Shown here: positions 1 to 12,420 of the stretch, piece by piece
Position numbering within the stretch: position 1 is the first letter of the stretch
How the letters are laid out: each line of letters opens with the position of its first letter
Origin: Microstegium vimineum
Taxonomy: Eukaryota > Streptophyta > Magnoliopsida > Poales > Poaceae
DNA length: 64,000 nucleotides
NCBI GenBank assembly: GCA_022036555.1
Contig: CM039132.1
Span: 54,408,748 to 54,472,747 of the forward strand
Direction: 5' to 3'
Made by a program: the position numbers and the translations under genes
The notes under the pieces: generated by a model
What the model was told of the DNA's origin: nothing
Database searches by the model: none
The model's input: the letters and a program-made list of their open reading frames with translations, nothing else

Positions 1-317
1 TCTATGAAATTATTTACTACATCTGATATCTCCAATGCCCAGGTCACCATAAAAATTTCTTATAATAGAGCCACCGAAACTGTATCTATGAATTAATCAC
101 TGAAAAACTGTTGTCTTTAAATGATTTTGATGATGGTTAAAGAAGGTAAAGTAGATTTTTTCTCAATAAAATACTGTTGTCTTTCTTCTGTATTCTGACT
201 GGACGAGCCAAGGACCTGAGTCGGATGGGGACTGCCGGGTGGGAGCGTAAAAAGGTGGGGCTGCCGATTTTTTAATATACGTTTGGGCCCATTTAAAGAT
301 TCAACTTTAGTTCTATA

Positions 318-573
318 CTCCCTGTGTTCTGAAGTAGAACTCATTTTCGCTTCTTGAAGTTATTTTTAAAAAAACTTTAACCAAGTATATATAAAATAAT
401 ATTAATATTTATAATATAAAATTAATATTATTATACAGATCGTTGAGTATATTTTTTTAATAAATTTATTTAGAGATATAAATATTGCAAATACTTTCTA
501 CAAATGTAGTCAAAGTTTAGAAATTTTAACCCACACGTATCGCATAATACCATTTATTATAGAACGGAGAGAG
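318..573. mobile_element. Stowaway-type MITE (Tc1/mariner-like)
   Basis: AT-rich segment whose left end reads CTCCCTGTGTTCTG and whose right end is the inverse, CAGAACGGAGAGAG-like. TA dinucleotides sit at 316-317 and 574-575, as expected for a Stowaway target duplication. It has no coding capacity. The termini are diverged, so the copy looks old. Confidence 0.7.
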
Positions 574-713
574 TACATTGCAACCAGTTTAACAGAAAAC
601 ATCACATTTTAGTTTGTGCACTAATACTAATTTTCAACGAACGAAAGATATTTTCTTACGACAAATCAATAAACATTCAGCATAAATTAAATATCAATAA
701 AACGAACCGGCTA

Positions 714-947
714 GGCCCTGTTTTGGTAGGGCTCCTACTGACTCCAGCTTCTCTAAAGCTTTCAAACATTGTTCACAGGAGTTATTTTTATCTCTCATCT
801 CTCATTCTCTCACTGGGCCGGTGGGAGCAGGAGAAGTCACTTTTTTAGCTCCACATAAGATTAAAGGAGAGATAAAAAACGGCTTCTATAAACAGTATTT
901 GAACAATACGTCAGAGAAGCAGAAGCCTAAGAGTCCTGCCCTTGGCC
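714..947. mobile_element. Tourist/PIF-Harbinger-like MITE candidate
   Basis: The left end starts GGCCCTGTTTTGGTAGGG. The right end is an imperfect inverse: AGAGAAGCAGAAGCC, then CCCTTGGCC. The arms match over about 35 bases with gaps. The flanking trinucleotides are CTA and TAA, near the TWA target usual for PIF/Harbinger elements. Family assignment is inferred from the termini. Confidence 0.5.
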
Positions 948-1092
948 TAAACGACGGTAGCTATAGGTGTCCACTGTCCACACTTACAAGCACGGTCTTG
1001 AAAGCACAACACTGTTATTGGTAGAAGAACACACAGCCATTTTTTTAACTTTTATTGAACTAGTTTCGCAAAAAAGAATAGTCTATAGTATA

Positions 1093-1188
1093 CCCCTTTG
1101 TCCCATTAAAAACGTCACTGTTATTAAAAAAATATGTTTTCCTTACAGACACGTTTTTTAAATGACACTTTGTATAGGACGGAGGGAG
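1093..1188. mobile_element. Short Stowaway-type MITE
   Basis: A segment of about 96 bp flanked by TA (1091-1092 and 1189-1190). The left end, CCCCTTTGTCCCATTAAAAA, pairs with the right end, GTATAGGACGGAGGGAG. The arms meet in a short A/T-rich loop. Confidence 0.6.
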
Positions 1189-1190
1189 TA

Positions 1191-2890
1191 CAACACATTC
1201 CTAACAAAAATCGAGGCTCTCCTCTCTTTAGTTTTTTTTAAATAAAATTATATTCTTGGTCCTAAAAATGTTCCATTCTTGTTTCTTTTATTTTTTACAC
1301 TTTCCTATTTGACATGAAAGCTATTTTGGGTTTTTATATGGCATTTTCATTAGTTTTGGGACTGAATTGGACTTAACGGTGTTAAGACATGGGCAAAATG
1401 ACAATTATGAATCAATGTGAAGTTTAGTTTATCTATATTTAATTTTGGACAATATTTTACATGGTTTAACTTGTCATAATTGTATAAGATAAAGAAGATT
1501 ATTTTTGAACATGGAAGTATTTTGCGCTTGACTAATTTTTCTCAAATTTAAACAAAGATAAACTGAACTCTGCACTGGTTCATTTGTCACCCAGGGGTAA
1601 AATCATCATTTAGCCAGAAGGGCCATATAAAGAAATAAAGATAGCTTTTGGACCAAATAAGTAACTTGAAAAATAAAAAGACCAAGAAAGAAAACGCAGC
1701 TTTTTTCAAACAAAGGAAATAGTCATCTTTAAAGTCTTCTCTTATTTTAGTAGTACATTCTTGCCACACTTAAGTACGGGGCTCATCACGCGTGCATGAT
1801 TGTTAGGGCATGATTGGTAGCCTGCTTTGGTCTCGGCTCTATATGTGTTTTTTATGTGAAACTAAACTGATTTATGTGAAATTAATTTTTATATAACTCC
1901 TGAGAAATTTTTAGGTTTTAAAGGGGGCATAAAGGATACAATCTCTCCCCTGTAGTGATCTTGTATACCATACCACTACAAGCTTTCCAGCCTTCCATCC
2001 GTGCTCGTGGATTTCCTTTTGAAACCGAACTGACAGTGACAGTGTTTGTTCAAAGGCCCACGTGAAACTAATATTCGTTATTTTTTTTTAGAAAACTCAG
2101 GCACACAAAAAAAGTGTAGAGCCATCATGGGTTATCCTCATAGATTTAGCCATTTAGGCAGCACTTAGTAGGAGACATTAGCCTCTCCTGGCGTTCCGTT
2201 GAAACTTGAAAGAAAAAACATAGCCTCACGGTGTACTGAAAAATAAAAAAGAATTCTTTGTATGAAATTGAAAACAAATTCTAGATATCGCTCCTGATTT
2301 ACATAATTCTAGGTCTTGTTAAGGCTAGGATTTTCATATATAATTCGTCTTCGTCCGGGTTCTTATGCACAACTATTATTTCCTTCAGCAAATCTTGCTG
2401 CACCGGTGACTAAAAGTCACTTCGTACTTTTAACACCACACCATGACCAGGTGTTATATGTGTCTAGATTCATGATTTTTTGTATTTTATATATTTTTTT
2501 CCCTTTTAAAATCTGTTATTAATAGAAAGAGATAAGTTTTTATTTTCGTGGGAAGCCCAAACAACAGTTCAAGCTCATTCCTTTAAAGTTCATGAAGTCC
2601 AATAGCTATATTCATTATGGCCTTATGGGCCAGTAACAACAGTTGAAGTTGAGCTCATAGCCCATTTAGAGTTCAGGATCACCAACAGTTCTATTCTGTG
2701 TATGGGCAGTCCAGGTAGCATCTCGTATGTAGAAATTCATGTTGAATGCATTCATTTGCATCTCATATTTATGTTGTGAAACGTTCATAAAATGCAATTA
2801 GATACAACTTAAATGTTTTAGGACTTTTCTAGTTTTTTCTTGATATTTTCTATCTTTCTAGAGCTAAATCCAATTTTTGAAAGCTTCTAG
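1191..2890. other. Intergenic, no gene recognised
   Basis: AT-rich sequence with only short ORFs that resemble nothing I know and lack protein-like composition. No transposon termini or RNA gene recognised. Confidence 0.6.
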
Positions 2891-2899
2891 AGATATTTT

Positions 2900-3280
2900 T
2901 ATGAGCTTTAAATAATTTTATTTTGGTTTGTCGTGTCCATTTTGCATCTAGAACTCCTTTTGGAAGTTTTGAAGCTTCAATATATTTTCTTTGTGGTTTT
3001 TAAAAATCCTATAATGCTATTGCAGATTTTTTTTTGAACTAAAAATGCTGAAGAACCATATTTATCCAGGACATGAGGTAGTGATGGTTTTGAGAGTTGA
3101 GGGAGGCAGGATATATTTTAGTTTTCTTTCTTTATTACGAGAGAAGAAGACATGAGTCACATGACACATCTATAAATGAAATTTTCCTTTGTGGAGAAGA
3201 AACAAGTCACGAATTTACTGACGAAGATTCAAACGCCAAGTACACGTCGTCATCGGTTCTGAGCTCGTCACGACATCCTG
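2900..3280. repeat. Duplicated 3' flank of the PAP gene
   Basis: This stretch is a diverged copy of the DNA just 3' of the PAP gene at about 15,150-15,660. Shared blocks include TTTTGAGAGTTGAGG/TTTTGGGAGTTGAGG, a segment ending TTTTCCTTTG-TGGAGAAGAA, and GAATTTACTGACGAAGATTC/GAGTTTACTGACGAACATTC. It shows that the duplication behind the PAP pseudogene extended beyond the coding region. Confidence 0.65.
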
Positions 3281-3920
3281 TTCATGTTTGTGTTGCACAA
3301 GCTGGGTTGGCCGCGAGGCTGGTGATCCACACCTGGTCGGCGACCACCGCGTCATCGTTGTCGTTCCGGTGCCACGCCCAAAGCGCATGCGTGGCGTTCA
3401 CCACCTCAAGCCGGCCGTGCCCGAAGCTCGCCTCCCGGAACGCCGAGATCGCCGGCTGCGGGTCGTCGTACTTCCCGGCCAGCCCTTCCCGGTTGCCGCC
3501 GTTACGGTGACGTACACGGGGCCGCAGGGATCCATCTTGAACCTCTCGTACGCGTGCACGTGCCCGGCGAACATGATGTCATAAGTTTCAAACAGGTGGT
3601 GAAGTGTCTGCTAGTCTTTTTTATCTCTTCTGGTTCCCTAATGCTCTCTTTTTTAACTTCTTCTGAAGTGTCTGCTAGTCTTTTTTATCTCTTTTCTGGT
3701 TCCCTAATGCTCCTTTTTTTACTTCTTTTGAAAGTTTGTAACCTGTTCTTTTGTCTTTCTGGTTTGACAACAATTTGTAACATGACTCTTTCATCTTTAA
3801 TTGATTATCAGTAGGGGCCCAATGCCCCTCCTGTTCTTAAAGCTGCTGCTTGCGCCCGCGCCGACTCAAAAGGGACTCCATGGCGTCGCCATCCCCACGG
3901 TGCGCGTCGTTGCTGGATGG
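3281..3920 (-). pseudogene. Broken 3' copy of purple acid phosphatase gene
   Basis: The first about 300 bp are nearly identical to the end of the PAP final exon at 15,663-15,980 and encode, on the minus strand, the C-terminal part including the GHVHAYER region. Near 3,578 the match is replaced by about 290 bp of unrelated T-rich DNA. A second short match (about 3,875-3,918) corresponds to PAP positions about 16,018-16,067, with a small deletion. The rest of the gene is missing and there is no promoter. Relative to the intact copy, small indels also shift the frame near the C-terminus. It lies downstream of the NLR gene and in the same orientation as the intact PAP gene 12 kb away, so the two copies flank the NLR as direct repeats. 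Confidence 0.85.
3600..3735. repeat. Two-copy tandem repeat, unit about 66 bp
   Basis: The unit GAAGTGTCTGCTAG...CTGGTTCCCTAATGCTC occurs at about 3,600 and again at about 3,665, nearly identical. It lies in the DNA that interrupts the PAP pseudogene. Confidence 0.7.
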
Positions 3921-4474
3921 CAATATTGTTCAGCTAAGTGACAACAATGCTCTACTTACAGGTATGTTTAAAACTAAGGATCTTTAGATTCTTTATCAAT
4001 TATATTTGTATAATATATCTATTTGATGTCATAATTTTTTATAATTTTCTTTATAATTTTTTTGTCAAACTTAATATTCTTTGACTCTTTAAGATTCTTG
4101 AAATGTGTTATAATTTGGAATGGAGTGAGTACAAGATAGAGAGAGAAATACCATATCAATGACCATACACAATAAGGGTCTTTTGTTTCATCAATGAACT
4201 GAACTTATGCTGAATATATTGTGATGAAAATCACAGAGCATGTCACTATTGGATTGAGGAGACTGGAAAGAGTAGGCATGATAAGGAAACAAACAACAAT
4301 TCTAACATGTTGGGACTTTGCGCACCTTACGCGTGGCATGTAATTCCAACTCTTATTAATATGTGCTAGCAATGGTCCGGATCTTAAAACAAAAAATAAA
4401 CAGCAACAATCATGTTGTCCTGCAAACGCGAATGGGATGGTAGTAGAGGCAATGGCAGTCAGCTGTTGAGAGGC
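3921..4474. other. Intergenic / 3' region of NLR gene
   Basis: AT-rich, no gene. A Stowaway-like right end (ATAATTTGGAATGGAGTGAG) is visible at about 4,110-4,130, but no convincing left partner was found. The stretch just before 4,475 would be the NLR 3' UTR. Confidence 0.45.
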
Positions 4475-7400
4475 TCAGCGCCCATGAGGACGAACCTGGA
4501 TCACCTTCAAATCAGGCTTCACTTTCTTGGGGTGTTGTTGAAGTTCAGTCTGCAAGTGTTGCTTCACTTTGTCATCATAGGATCCGCTAAGGGACACTTC
4601 CTTGAGATTTTTTAGCTTATTTAGCCCTAATAACTTCAAGGATGACACATGAAAGCAGTGGATCTTGAGGACCTCAAGCACATCCATTACACCATAATAC
4701 TCAAACCTAATAGACTGTAACTTGGAGTTGCAAGCAATCTCGAGAAGAATGAGTTGGCGGAAGCTTTTAATGAATCGGAGCTCCCCATATTGAAAGTCTT
4801 TGGGATAAAGACATAAAGTACGTAGGTTTGGTAAATTGTCGAGGAGATCCACCTCTTCTTGCGTTATCATGTCCATCTGAAATTTCAATTTACTGAGATT
4901 GGACAATAGCTTGATCCATGCTGGCAACTTGTCAACACATCCATACAACTTAAGGCTCTGTAGTCTTTGAGGCGGCGCAGAAATGGCATCCAAACAGCCA
5001 GCCTGATTCCTGTCGTCGATCCACACTGACAAAGATTTCAAATGGGGGTGATGACCTGAGATGGCAAAACAAAACCGCTTACAATTTTGCTGGTTTACTC
5101 CCGAGACTCCAAGCTTGCGCAACTGGGTTAGGTTCTTGAGCTCTTCCAGGATTGCCCGCCCGTTTGCAACACTGATGTCAATGACACTGATGTGGTATAA
5201 GGCCACCATTTTCCCAATCCCTCGAGGTGCCTCGACACCTCCATTACGAGAGCCAGCAGAATGAGAAAGCCACTGGAAGCAGGAAAGAAGTTTATTAGCA
5301 ATAGCAGCTTGTGCTGGTAGGCTTTCAACAGTAGTGTTGGCATCACCATTCGGTGTCAGTGATACACTAGTACCAGCTCGAATGTGCTGCAACTTGTGTA
5401 GCTTAGTGATGCTTAATGGAAGCATGACTATGAAGGTGTCTCTGATATCCAGAGTCTGGAGCTGCTTCAGGCCACCACCAAAGGAATCCGGGAGACGAGT
5501 GACCTCCTTGCATCCTCTTAGTGAGAGAAACTTGAGGCGAGGCAGCAGCTTGACCATCCGTTCGAGGTCACCATCTGTTACTGATGTTGAATCCTCTAGG
5601 TCCAGCACTCTGAGGATCCTCATCTTGTCAGAGATGAGGAATGGCTCCCACTTACCGAACACCGTCAGGGATCTCAACCGTGATAGCTCAATGCTCTGAT
5701 ACACACTAATGTCTCTGTCCCAGGTGCTCTCTATGGTGAGATGTCGTCCAGTTCGTTGTGAGTTCACACTGCAATGGCCCTCCAGTGCAAATACCAGGTT
5801 CTCTTCCATTGACCGTGACTTGATGTATTCTCGGAAGAAACCATTCACTTGGCACGAGGACATCCGTATCATATAGGACATATTTGTTGATCCTGGCACC
5901 TGGATCATGTTCAGTTTGCGGAGGTCGGCAAAGGATGCCTCCCCTTTCTCATGGGCAGTACTTTCTTTGGTGTCGGTGGAGTAGCCCTCCGCGATCCACC
6001 GCTGCACCAAACGCCTCCGTCGAATCGTATGGTCCACGGGGAATATTGACATATAAAAGATACATGGCTTGAGAGAATCTAGGCAAGAATGGAAGTAGGA
6101 ATCCACCCAGGAAAACAGACCCCTTAGACTGCCAAATAGGACTGGGTTAGTCTCCAACACCTCCATAAAAGGGTAGTCCTCGAGGTTCAATGTCCATCCA
6201 GCGGCGATGCACTCAGCTACAGCAACAATCACTTTGGGAAGCCCACCGCACTTGTGTAGGACACATTTTGCTTGCTCAATCTGTGCTGGGCTCCGTTCAT
6301 AGTGCCCCCATGCCTGTAGTTAAATGAATTTACTTAAATTTAATGATAAGCATTAATTGGTCAAAAAGTACCTATGTGGTTTAGTTTTATGATGACTAAA
6401 TTCCAATATACAAGCACTTTAGGTTGAGCGTGTTTAGACTAACTTCCTACGAAAGCGGTGTTTGAAATGTCTCTTGGCTTGTGGTGCGCAGGTGTGGAGC
6501 TCAAAGGCGGTGGTCAATGCCGAGGTGAAGGTCAAGTAGAAATGGACCATGTCAAAGGACTAGGTGCAGTGAAGGGCGGACGTAAGGCTTGACTGAGAGA
6601 CCGAAGGGCCAGAAGACTAGCCACGGTGGCTGACACTTGGGGGTCATCGACAAGTTCAATTGTACATGGAGGAGTGACCGTGTTGGCCAAGTCAAGACGG
6701 TGGTCGATCAAGTTGAGGATGCGGTGACACATGTCGAGGAGCGGGGGATGCGTATGGAATACACTACCCACAAGTGGGTTTGGTGGTTTGGGCTGCAAAA
6801 CCACCGGTGGACGGTTTTTAGGTTTGGAACTCAAAACCCGGGCGGAGGTTCCAAGGAGGAACAGGGCGACACATGGTAGAATTCTAGAGGTTGCATCATG
6901 GCGACGACAAGTCTAGGAAGGAAGAGGAGCTGTTAAATTAGATGATTCGAGACGGTTGTGCCAGAATTCCTTAGAGTCAGCTGGTTTGCTCAGTTAGTAG
7001 AGTAAGCAAGGGGCTTAGTGGAAAATGTAATAAGCCTCAATAAATAGGATAGGGCTGCCCACTTCATCCTTGTCATAACAGTTAGTCTTTTTAGTCTCTC
7101 TCTAATCTCTCTCTAGACATTATGATCCGTAGATGGTTCTGTGTACTCATGTTTAGGAAGTGAGGCCATAACCCCACTATGCCCTCCGGTGTTTGAGAAA
7201 ATTGTTTGTAAGTTTGTTCTTCATGTTCTTGGTTTTCCCTCTTCTCCCCTTTTACAGTTTTGCTTTGGATCATGAGTTTGGGTGCATTTTGATTCAAACT
7301 AATTGAATAGAAATGAGCTAGGACGTGAGTTGAATCTTTCCACTGAAGGAAATCATCTAATTCCTCACGAGTTTATAGAACGGGGCGAATCAAGCTTTTG

Positions 7401-10400
7401 GGGAGAAAAAATGGCGTTATTTGGATTTTGATCGATTCCTAAACTTGTGAGGCATGGAAGACGATGATTTTCTTGGAGTAGCTTCATAGCTACCTTGGGA
7501 GTCTGCCCACAAAATTTGGGATAAATTGAAGTTGATTTGGTCGAGTTTTGGTCTTAAATTTGAAGTTTACAAAAAGCTGCTCGACCATACCAAACGTATC
7601 CGGTGTTTCAAACTTTCTAGTTTAGAGCTGAAATTTGGTGGAGACCTTTCCTAGGTTTTGAGAATCTATGGTTCAAATTTCATAATTTTTTGACACCGTT
7701 TGATAGGGTTTTTGATTTTCCTCCAAAAGTCACTTTGTGTTGTCCAACATACCAGACGTGTCCGGTATTTGCTGACCGTGAAAACCAAGAAAATCTACCG
7801 TTCCAAGGAACCTATCTAGGTATACTTGTCACTAGTGGACTTGAGTATTTTAGATTCGTAACTCGTTTTTTTCTCATAGGAGTTGAGTATCTCATTTTTT
7901 CTCCTTCGGTTGAGAAAGCGGTTCTTGCTTTTTCCTGGTGTCCCCTGTATTCGCAGGGAACATTGACCCACTATTTGGGTCATAGTTATCATGGTGTTTG
8001 TGTTGTGCTTTTGATGGTTATTTTGGGACATCAGTTGAAAGTTGCGAAAGAAATTTAAAAATTTGAGGTTCCCATTCACCCCCCTCTAGTCGTCGTTTCC
8101 TGTCCTTCAATACTAATTTATGATAAAGTGAATTTATATTTACGATAGTTGTGTTACTATAACATATATGAAGATATTATCATAACTTTATAGTAAATCA
8201 CATAGTAAAGAGTTACTATGATCTCATAAATTATCATAGTAATTATCGTAACTCAAAATGGCTACAAAATAAGTTATTTTACAAGCAGTTGCATAACACT
8301 AGTTCTATATATTTGCTTATTATATACTGACAGGTGTCCACAAGGCAACTGTCAGTATAAATCCAAGATTTACGCTGGTGATTTTCTAAGGCCATCACCA
8401 ATATAGATTCAATTTACAGTGACGATTGTTTTAAGTGCAGCTCTATTGTAAATCTAGGTCGATTTAAAGGAAGCTACCAATTTAGATATGTTTACACTAG
8501 AGGTTCATATATATGAGCACATTTATGTTTCTAACCAACACCTGCTGTTCATGAACAGCAAGTGAAAAAACACGGTGTCAACAAAACCGTTACTTTATTT
8601 ATTTTTTTATAATAGCAAGATCATCTCGAAGAGATTAGCCAAAAGTACTAGCTAAATTTAATGATTGAGCTACTTTGTAAAATATATTTGATAAAAAAAA
8701 TACTAGAGTACTCCAACAGACTCTATAAACCAAGAAGCTGGATGACTAGTGAGATCAAAAGATAATATAAGATAGTCATATGGTTGTTTAAGGGTAATTA
8801 CCGTTGTTTTGTAGAGCTCAAGTGCATCATCAATTTCCAGGACTTCGACGCTCCACCAATTATCTGAACAGTATGTGGCGACACTTTCTTCATATGCGAT
8901 GACAATAATACGGCTTTCATTTTGGTCATGCTCAAAGGCCAAGGCTGCTTTTATCAAGTCCCACTCTTCGGTGGACTGCAGACCGTCAATAACAATGAGA
9001 CAAGTGTGCTTTTTTAGAAGATCACAACATTCTTGAATTGGGTCTCTGAATCTCAACATGCTACTATGCTGGAGAGATCCCGAGTGCAAATCCAAGAGTA
9101 AGCTCCATGAAAAGTCCCTTATATTGAATGGATGGGATACATCCACCCAGCCGAACTTTTTAAAATGTTTCCGTTCATCAATCACTTTGTTGCAGTAGAC
9201 ATGTTTGACAATATATGATTTACCAACACCAGCGACCCCAAACACAGGTCGTACCCCTGGGTCGTTGACGCTAAGACTCTCTATATCTGCCCGTCGGCCA
9301 ACACATGGGCAATTCTTTAACCATTCCCTTGCATCTTTCGTTTTGATGGCCCTCTCCTCGTCCTCGTCCTATTATGCAAATTAATAGGGGGGAAAACGAT
9401 GACCTTCAACCATGCATAGTGCACAAAACGTAGCCTCGAAATTATTAAGAAAAGCAAAATAATTGACCCTTAAAATTGGTTGACGTTGACTGAGTGCATC
9501 TAAAATAAACTTGGGCTACTTAATTATCTATAGTTGATTAAGACACATTTTCTACTCTTTGTGTTCCGAATTGTATAAGTGGTTTAAATTTTTTTCTATT
9601 CAAATATAATTTTATAATATATTTAGACATAAATGTATCTCTTTTTCTTTGCGAACAAATATAAATGTATATCTAAGTGCATAGTAAAAAAACATTTACT
9701 TAAAAAATCCAAAACGAATTGTAGTTTACAAGGGAAGGAGAAACCGTCAATTCAGAAGATCTATAAGAGTCCTCCCATCGAATAAATAATGGCCGTTTAC
9801 AAATGTTTGTCAAAAATACATCTGGACTCACTTAATTGAATAGTTCACTAATTTAAAAGTTGCAATAGCAATGCAGAGTCGCATGCAGCTGAATTAGGCC
9901 TATCTACAAACTTTTGATCTAACTACTCCCACTTTCCCAAAATGTAAGAGGTTAAAAAATAGTACTTTTGAAGTGTGTGTATATACACACATCCGTAATC
10001 CGTAACATATTTGAATTTCTGAATAAAAGATAGTAATTTTTTTAAGTGTATCCACAGTCACTACGTTTTTTTCAGCAACAGAGGCATTTTTCAAAATACA
10101 CCTCCAACTCGCCTCATCAAAGAAATAAGGCATCTGTATTTTTAAAGGCGTCTGGCAAGGCAAAACAACTCTAAAAATGTTCTTTTTCTCTATAAACACC
10201 TCTAAACAGTCTAAATGACTAGCTACCCATTTTCTCTCTTGCAACTGTGATGAATGAAAAACCTAGTTGAGGAAGCTCTCAAATCTATTTGCAACTCCAA
10301 TCTATTTTCAAGAGCTAGAACATCAAGTTTTTTTGGATATTTTTTAATACTAGAATATCAAGTTTTTTTTTTGGGATAGAGTGTAAATAATTCTAACACG

Positions 10401-12420
10401 TACGTACATTGGCTGGGAGGCCGTCAGGGAAAGGTTATTTGTTTATTTATTTATTTATTTATGTTGACGTGCTTCTAGATTGTGTTGACGTTTTTTCTTT
10501 TTCCTTTTTTTTTTGGTTGTGAAACTGATCGAGCGTGTTGACGTTGAAGAGAGATGCAGTGCATACGTACCTGTTTGAAGAGGACACGAAGAGAATGGTT
10601 AGCAGACAGCAGCTCCAGTTCTCGGTGTGGTGGTGTGACGCACGATCTTGCAACTTCGGGTTGCTGGGTGTGTACGAAAATGCAGCTACCATTGGTCGTG
10701 TCAGGTAGGTATTCCCTGATGGCGTCCCAGTCCTCCTTGCTGGCCATATCTTGCAGGAAGACTAGGTACCTCTGATCGCTCATCACTTGCTTCATGAACT
10801 CCTTGATGAATACGTCTTCAGTAACCATCGCCTTCACACCTTTCAGCTTCAGGAAATCTTCGGCACTTCCATGCCGCGGACAATAATTTGTGCACAATTG
10901 ATCCAGCAAGCAGTCGAAGAACTCGCGAGGATTGAAGGGCCCAATAAGCTGGGGATGCATCACCTTAACCCAAGCACGGTACTGGAACTTCTCGCAGATT
11001 TCTTGGTTGTCGTTGCAGGTCTTTTTGATGATGGATTCCATTTGCACCTCAAGATCCCCTATTTCTCCGCACACGGAGATCACTTGAAGTGGAGTAAAGT
11101 GGGCATCGTCTTTCTCCTGCTTCATGTTGATCAGCTCCACGAGATCTCTTGTACTGCTGCGTTTCTTCATATTCTCAGCAATATATGTGAAGGAATATGA
11201 TTGATTGTCAGATATCATGTTGATGTTGGCAGTTAATGATAGTGATGTTTGGACTTTGGATGAGCATAAAAAATACATACCTCATTGAAAAAGACACAAA
11301 CAGAATGGTCAGCTGAGAAGTGCTCCAACTCCAATACTCGGTGTGATTCTCCAACGACCAAGCTTGCGACTTCCGGATGCTGGGTGTGCACGACGATGCA
11401 GCTACCATTCTTCTTGTCAGGTAGGTACAACCTGACAGCCTCCCAGTCAACTGTGCTGGGCAAATCTTCCAGGAAGATTAGGTATCTGTGATCGCTCATC
11501 ACTTGCTTGGAGAACTCCTCAGCGAGTCGTGTGCCTTCCATAGCCATAATCGCATCCGCCTGCTTCAGCAATAATTCTACGGTGCTGCTGCTTCCTGGTT
11601 GCCGGCAACAGTTTGTGTACAACTGAGCCACCAAACTCCTGATGAACTCATGGGGATTGAAGGGTTGCGTCATCTTCACCCAAGCACGGAAACTGAACTT
11701 GCTGCAGATTTCTGGGTCGTCACGTGTCTTCTTGATAATGGACGCCACCCCAAGGTCGCCAGATGCTCCCCACAGTGAGATCACTTGAAGCGGAAGGACA
11801 TTGTCTATCTTGTTGATCAACTGGATGAGGTCTTTTGGGCCTCCCTGCTTCTTCTTGGCTTCCCTCGCCTCAATAAGGATGCCCGCTGCATCGGCAGCAT
11901 CGGCTACGGCCTGCTGGTGCTGGTGCTGATGCTGATGACTCGTTGTCGTCGTCGTCGTCTTCTCAGTGGACTTGCAGCATCCGGCGTCGCCAATGTGCCT
12001 GTAGCGCTCGTTCCTCTTCCCGACGGCTTCGACCCTGGATTTCAGCAGCTCTATAGCAGTGACTGCATCGTCCAGCTGGGGCGCCGCTGCTCGCATGCAG
12101 GATGAGGATGAGAGCAAGCGGCGCCACCAATGGCAATGGCCATGGGACTTGATGTCCATGAGCAGGACGGACTCAATGCAGTCCTCCACGTCCAAGGCCA
12201 GGTTGCGGACCTGCCTCACCAAGGTCTTCACCATCTCGTCGGTGGCTCGCTCCTTGGAGACGACGAGGAAAGAATGCATCATCTCGAACTCGTCCGAGAT
12301 AAGCATCAGGTCGCGCTGGATATTCTTCTTGAGCTTCTCCTCCTCCTCAATTGCCGACTTGGCAGCGCTCAGCGTCCCCTCCACCGCCGACTTGGCCAAC
12401 CCAAGCACAAGGTCCGCCAT
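4475..12420 (-). CDS. CC-NB-ARC-LRR immune receptor with three NB-ARC-type modules
   Basis: Predicted cytoplasmic NLR of about 1,382 aa. My exon model is 12420-11281, 11173-10571, 9368-8802 and 6313-4475. The donors are GTATGT, GTACGT and GTAATT, each acceptor ends in AG, and every junction is phase 0. Residues 1-135 form an Rx-type coiled coil with an EDVID-like motif (DVEDCIE, ~78-83), followed by a His/Gln-rich linker (~160-170). Module 1 (~196-380) and module 2 (exon 2, ~381-581) resemble NB-ARC with kinase-2-like and RNBS-B-like segments (YLIFLEDL; YLVFLQDM), but WGASGDLG and CGEIGDLE replace the P-loop. Module 3 (~582-930) has a WLKNCPCVGRR lead-in, GVAGVGKS P-loop, LIVIDG kinase-2, GGLPK, RNBS-D CIFYMSIFP, and QVNGFF in place of MHD. 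LRRs follow to the C-terminus. The closest family I can name is the grass Pik-2/RGA-like NLRs, by resemblance only. Intron 3 is long and contains an LTR-like insertion. No internal stop appears in the spliced frame, so it may be functional. Confidence 0.85.
6350..8109 (+). mobile_element. Copia LTR-like insertion in NLR intron 3 (possible solo LTR)
   Basis: The right end reads TTCACCCCCCTCTAGTCG...CCTTCA, which matches the 3' end of SIRE/Maximus-type Copia LTRs. The same sequence is seen in reverse at about 37,490 and 50,820 in this window. The interior carries a TAATAAGCCTCAATAAATAG-like promoter region and no protein domains. The left boundary is not clear, and I could not find a clean 5-bp target duplication. 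It would sit inside the intron in the orientation opposite to the gene. Confidence 0.55.
8110..8700. other. Intron 3 of the NLR gene, AT-rich part
   Basis: AT-rich intronic sequence with partial inverted similarity (TTACGATAGTTGTGTTACTA near 8,140 against TAGTAATTATCGTAAC near 8,240) that could be a small MITE. No coding signal. Confidence 0.4.
9551..9728. mobile_element. Stowaway-like MITE in NLR intron 2
   Basis: The left end CTCTTTGTGTTCCGAATTGT pairs with the right end CCAAAACGAATTGTAG as an imperfect inverted repeat with TA at the edges. AT-rich body of about 175 bp, no coding capacity. It lies within the 1.2 kb intron between NLR exons 2 and 3. Confidence 0.55.
10437..10461. repeat. 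(TTTA)n microsatellite
   Basis: About six TTTA units in NLR intron 2, close to the end of exon 2. Confidence 0.8.

Noticed and set aside
9900..10244. Minus-strand 114-codon ORF in NLR intron 2 as an extra exon
   Set aside because: No similarity to NLR domains, and the exon 2 and exon 3 boundaries already join in phase with continuous domain order.
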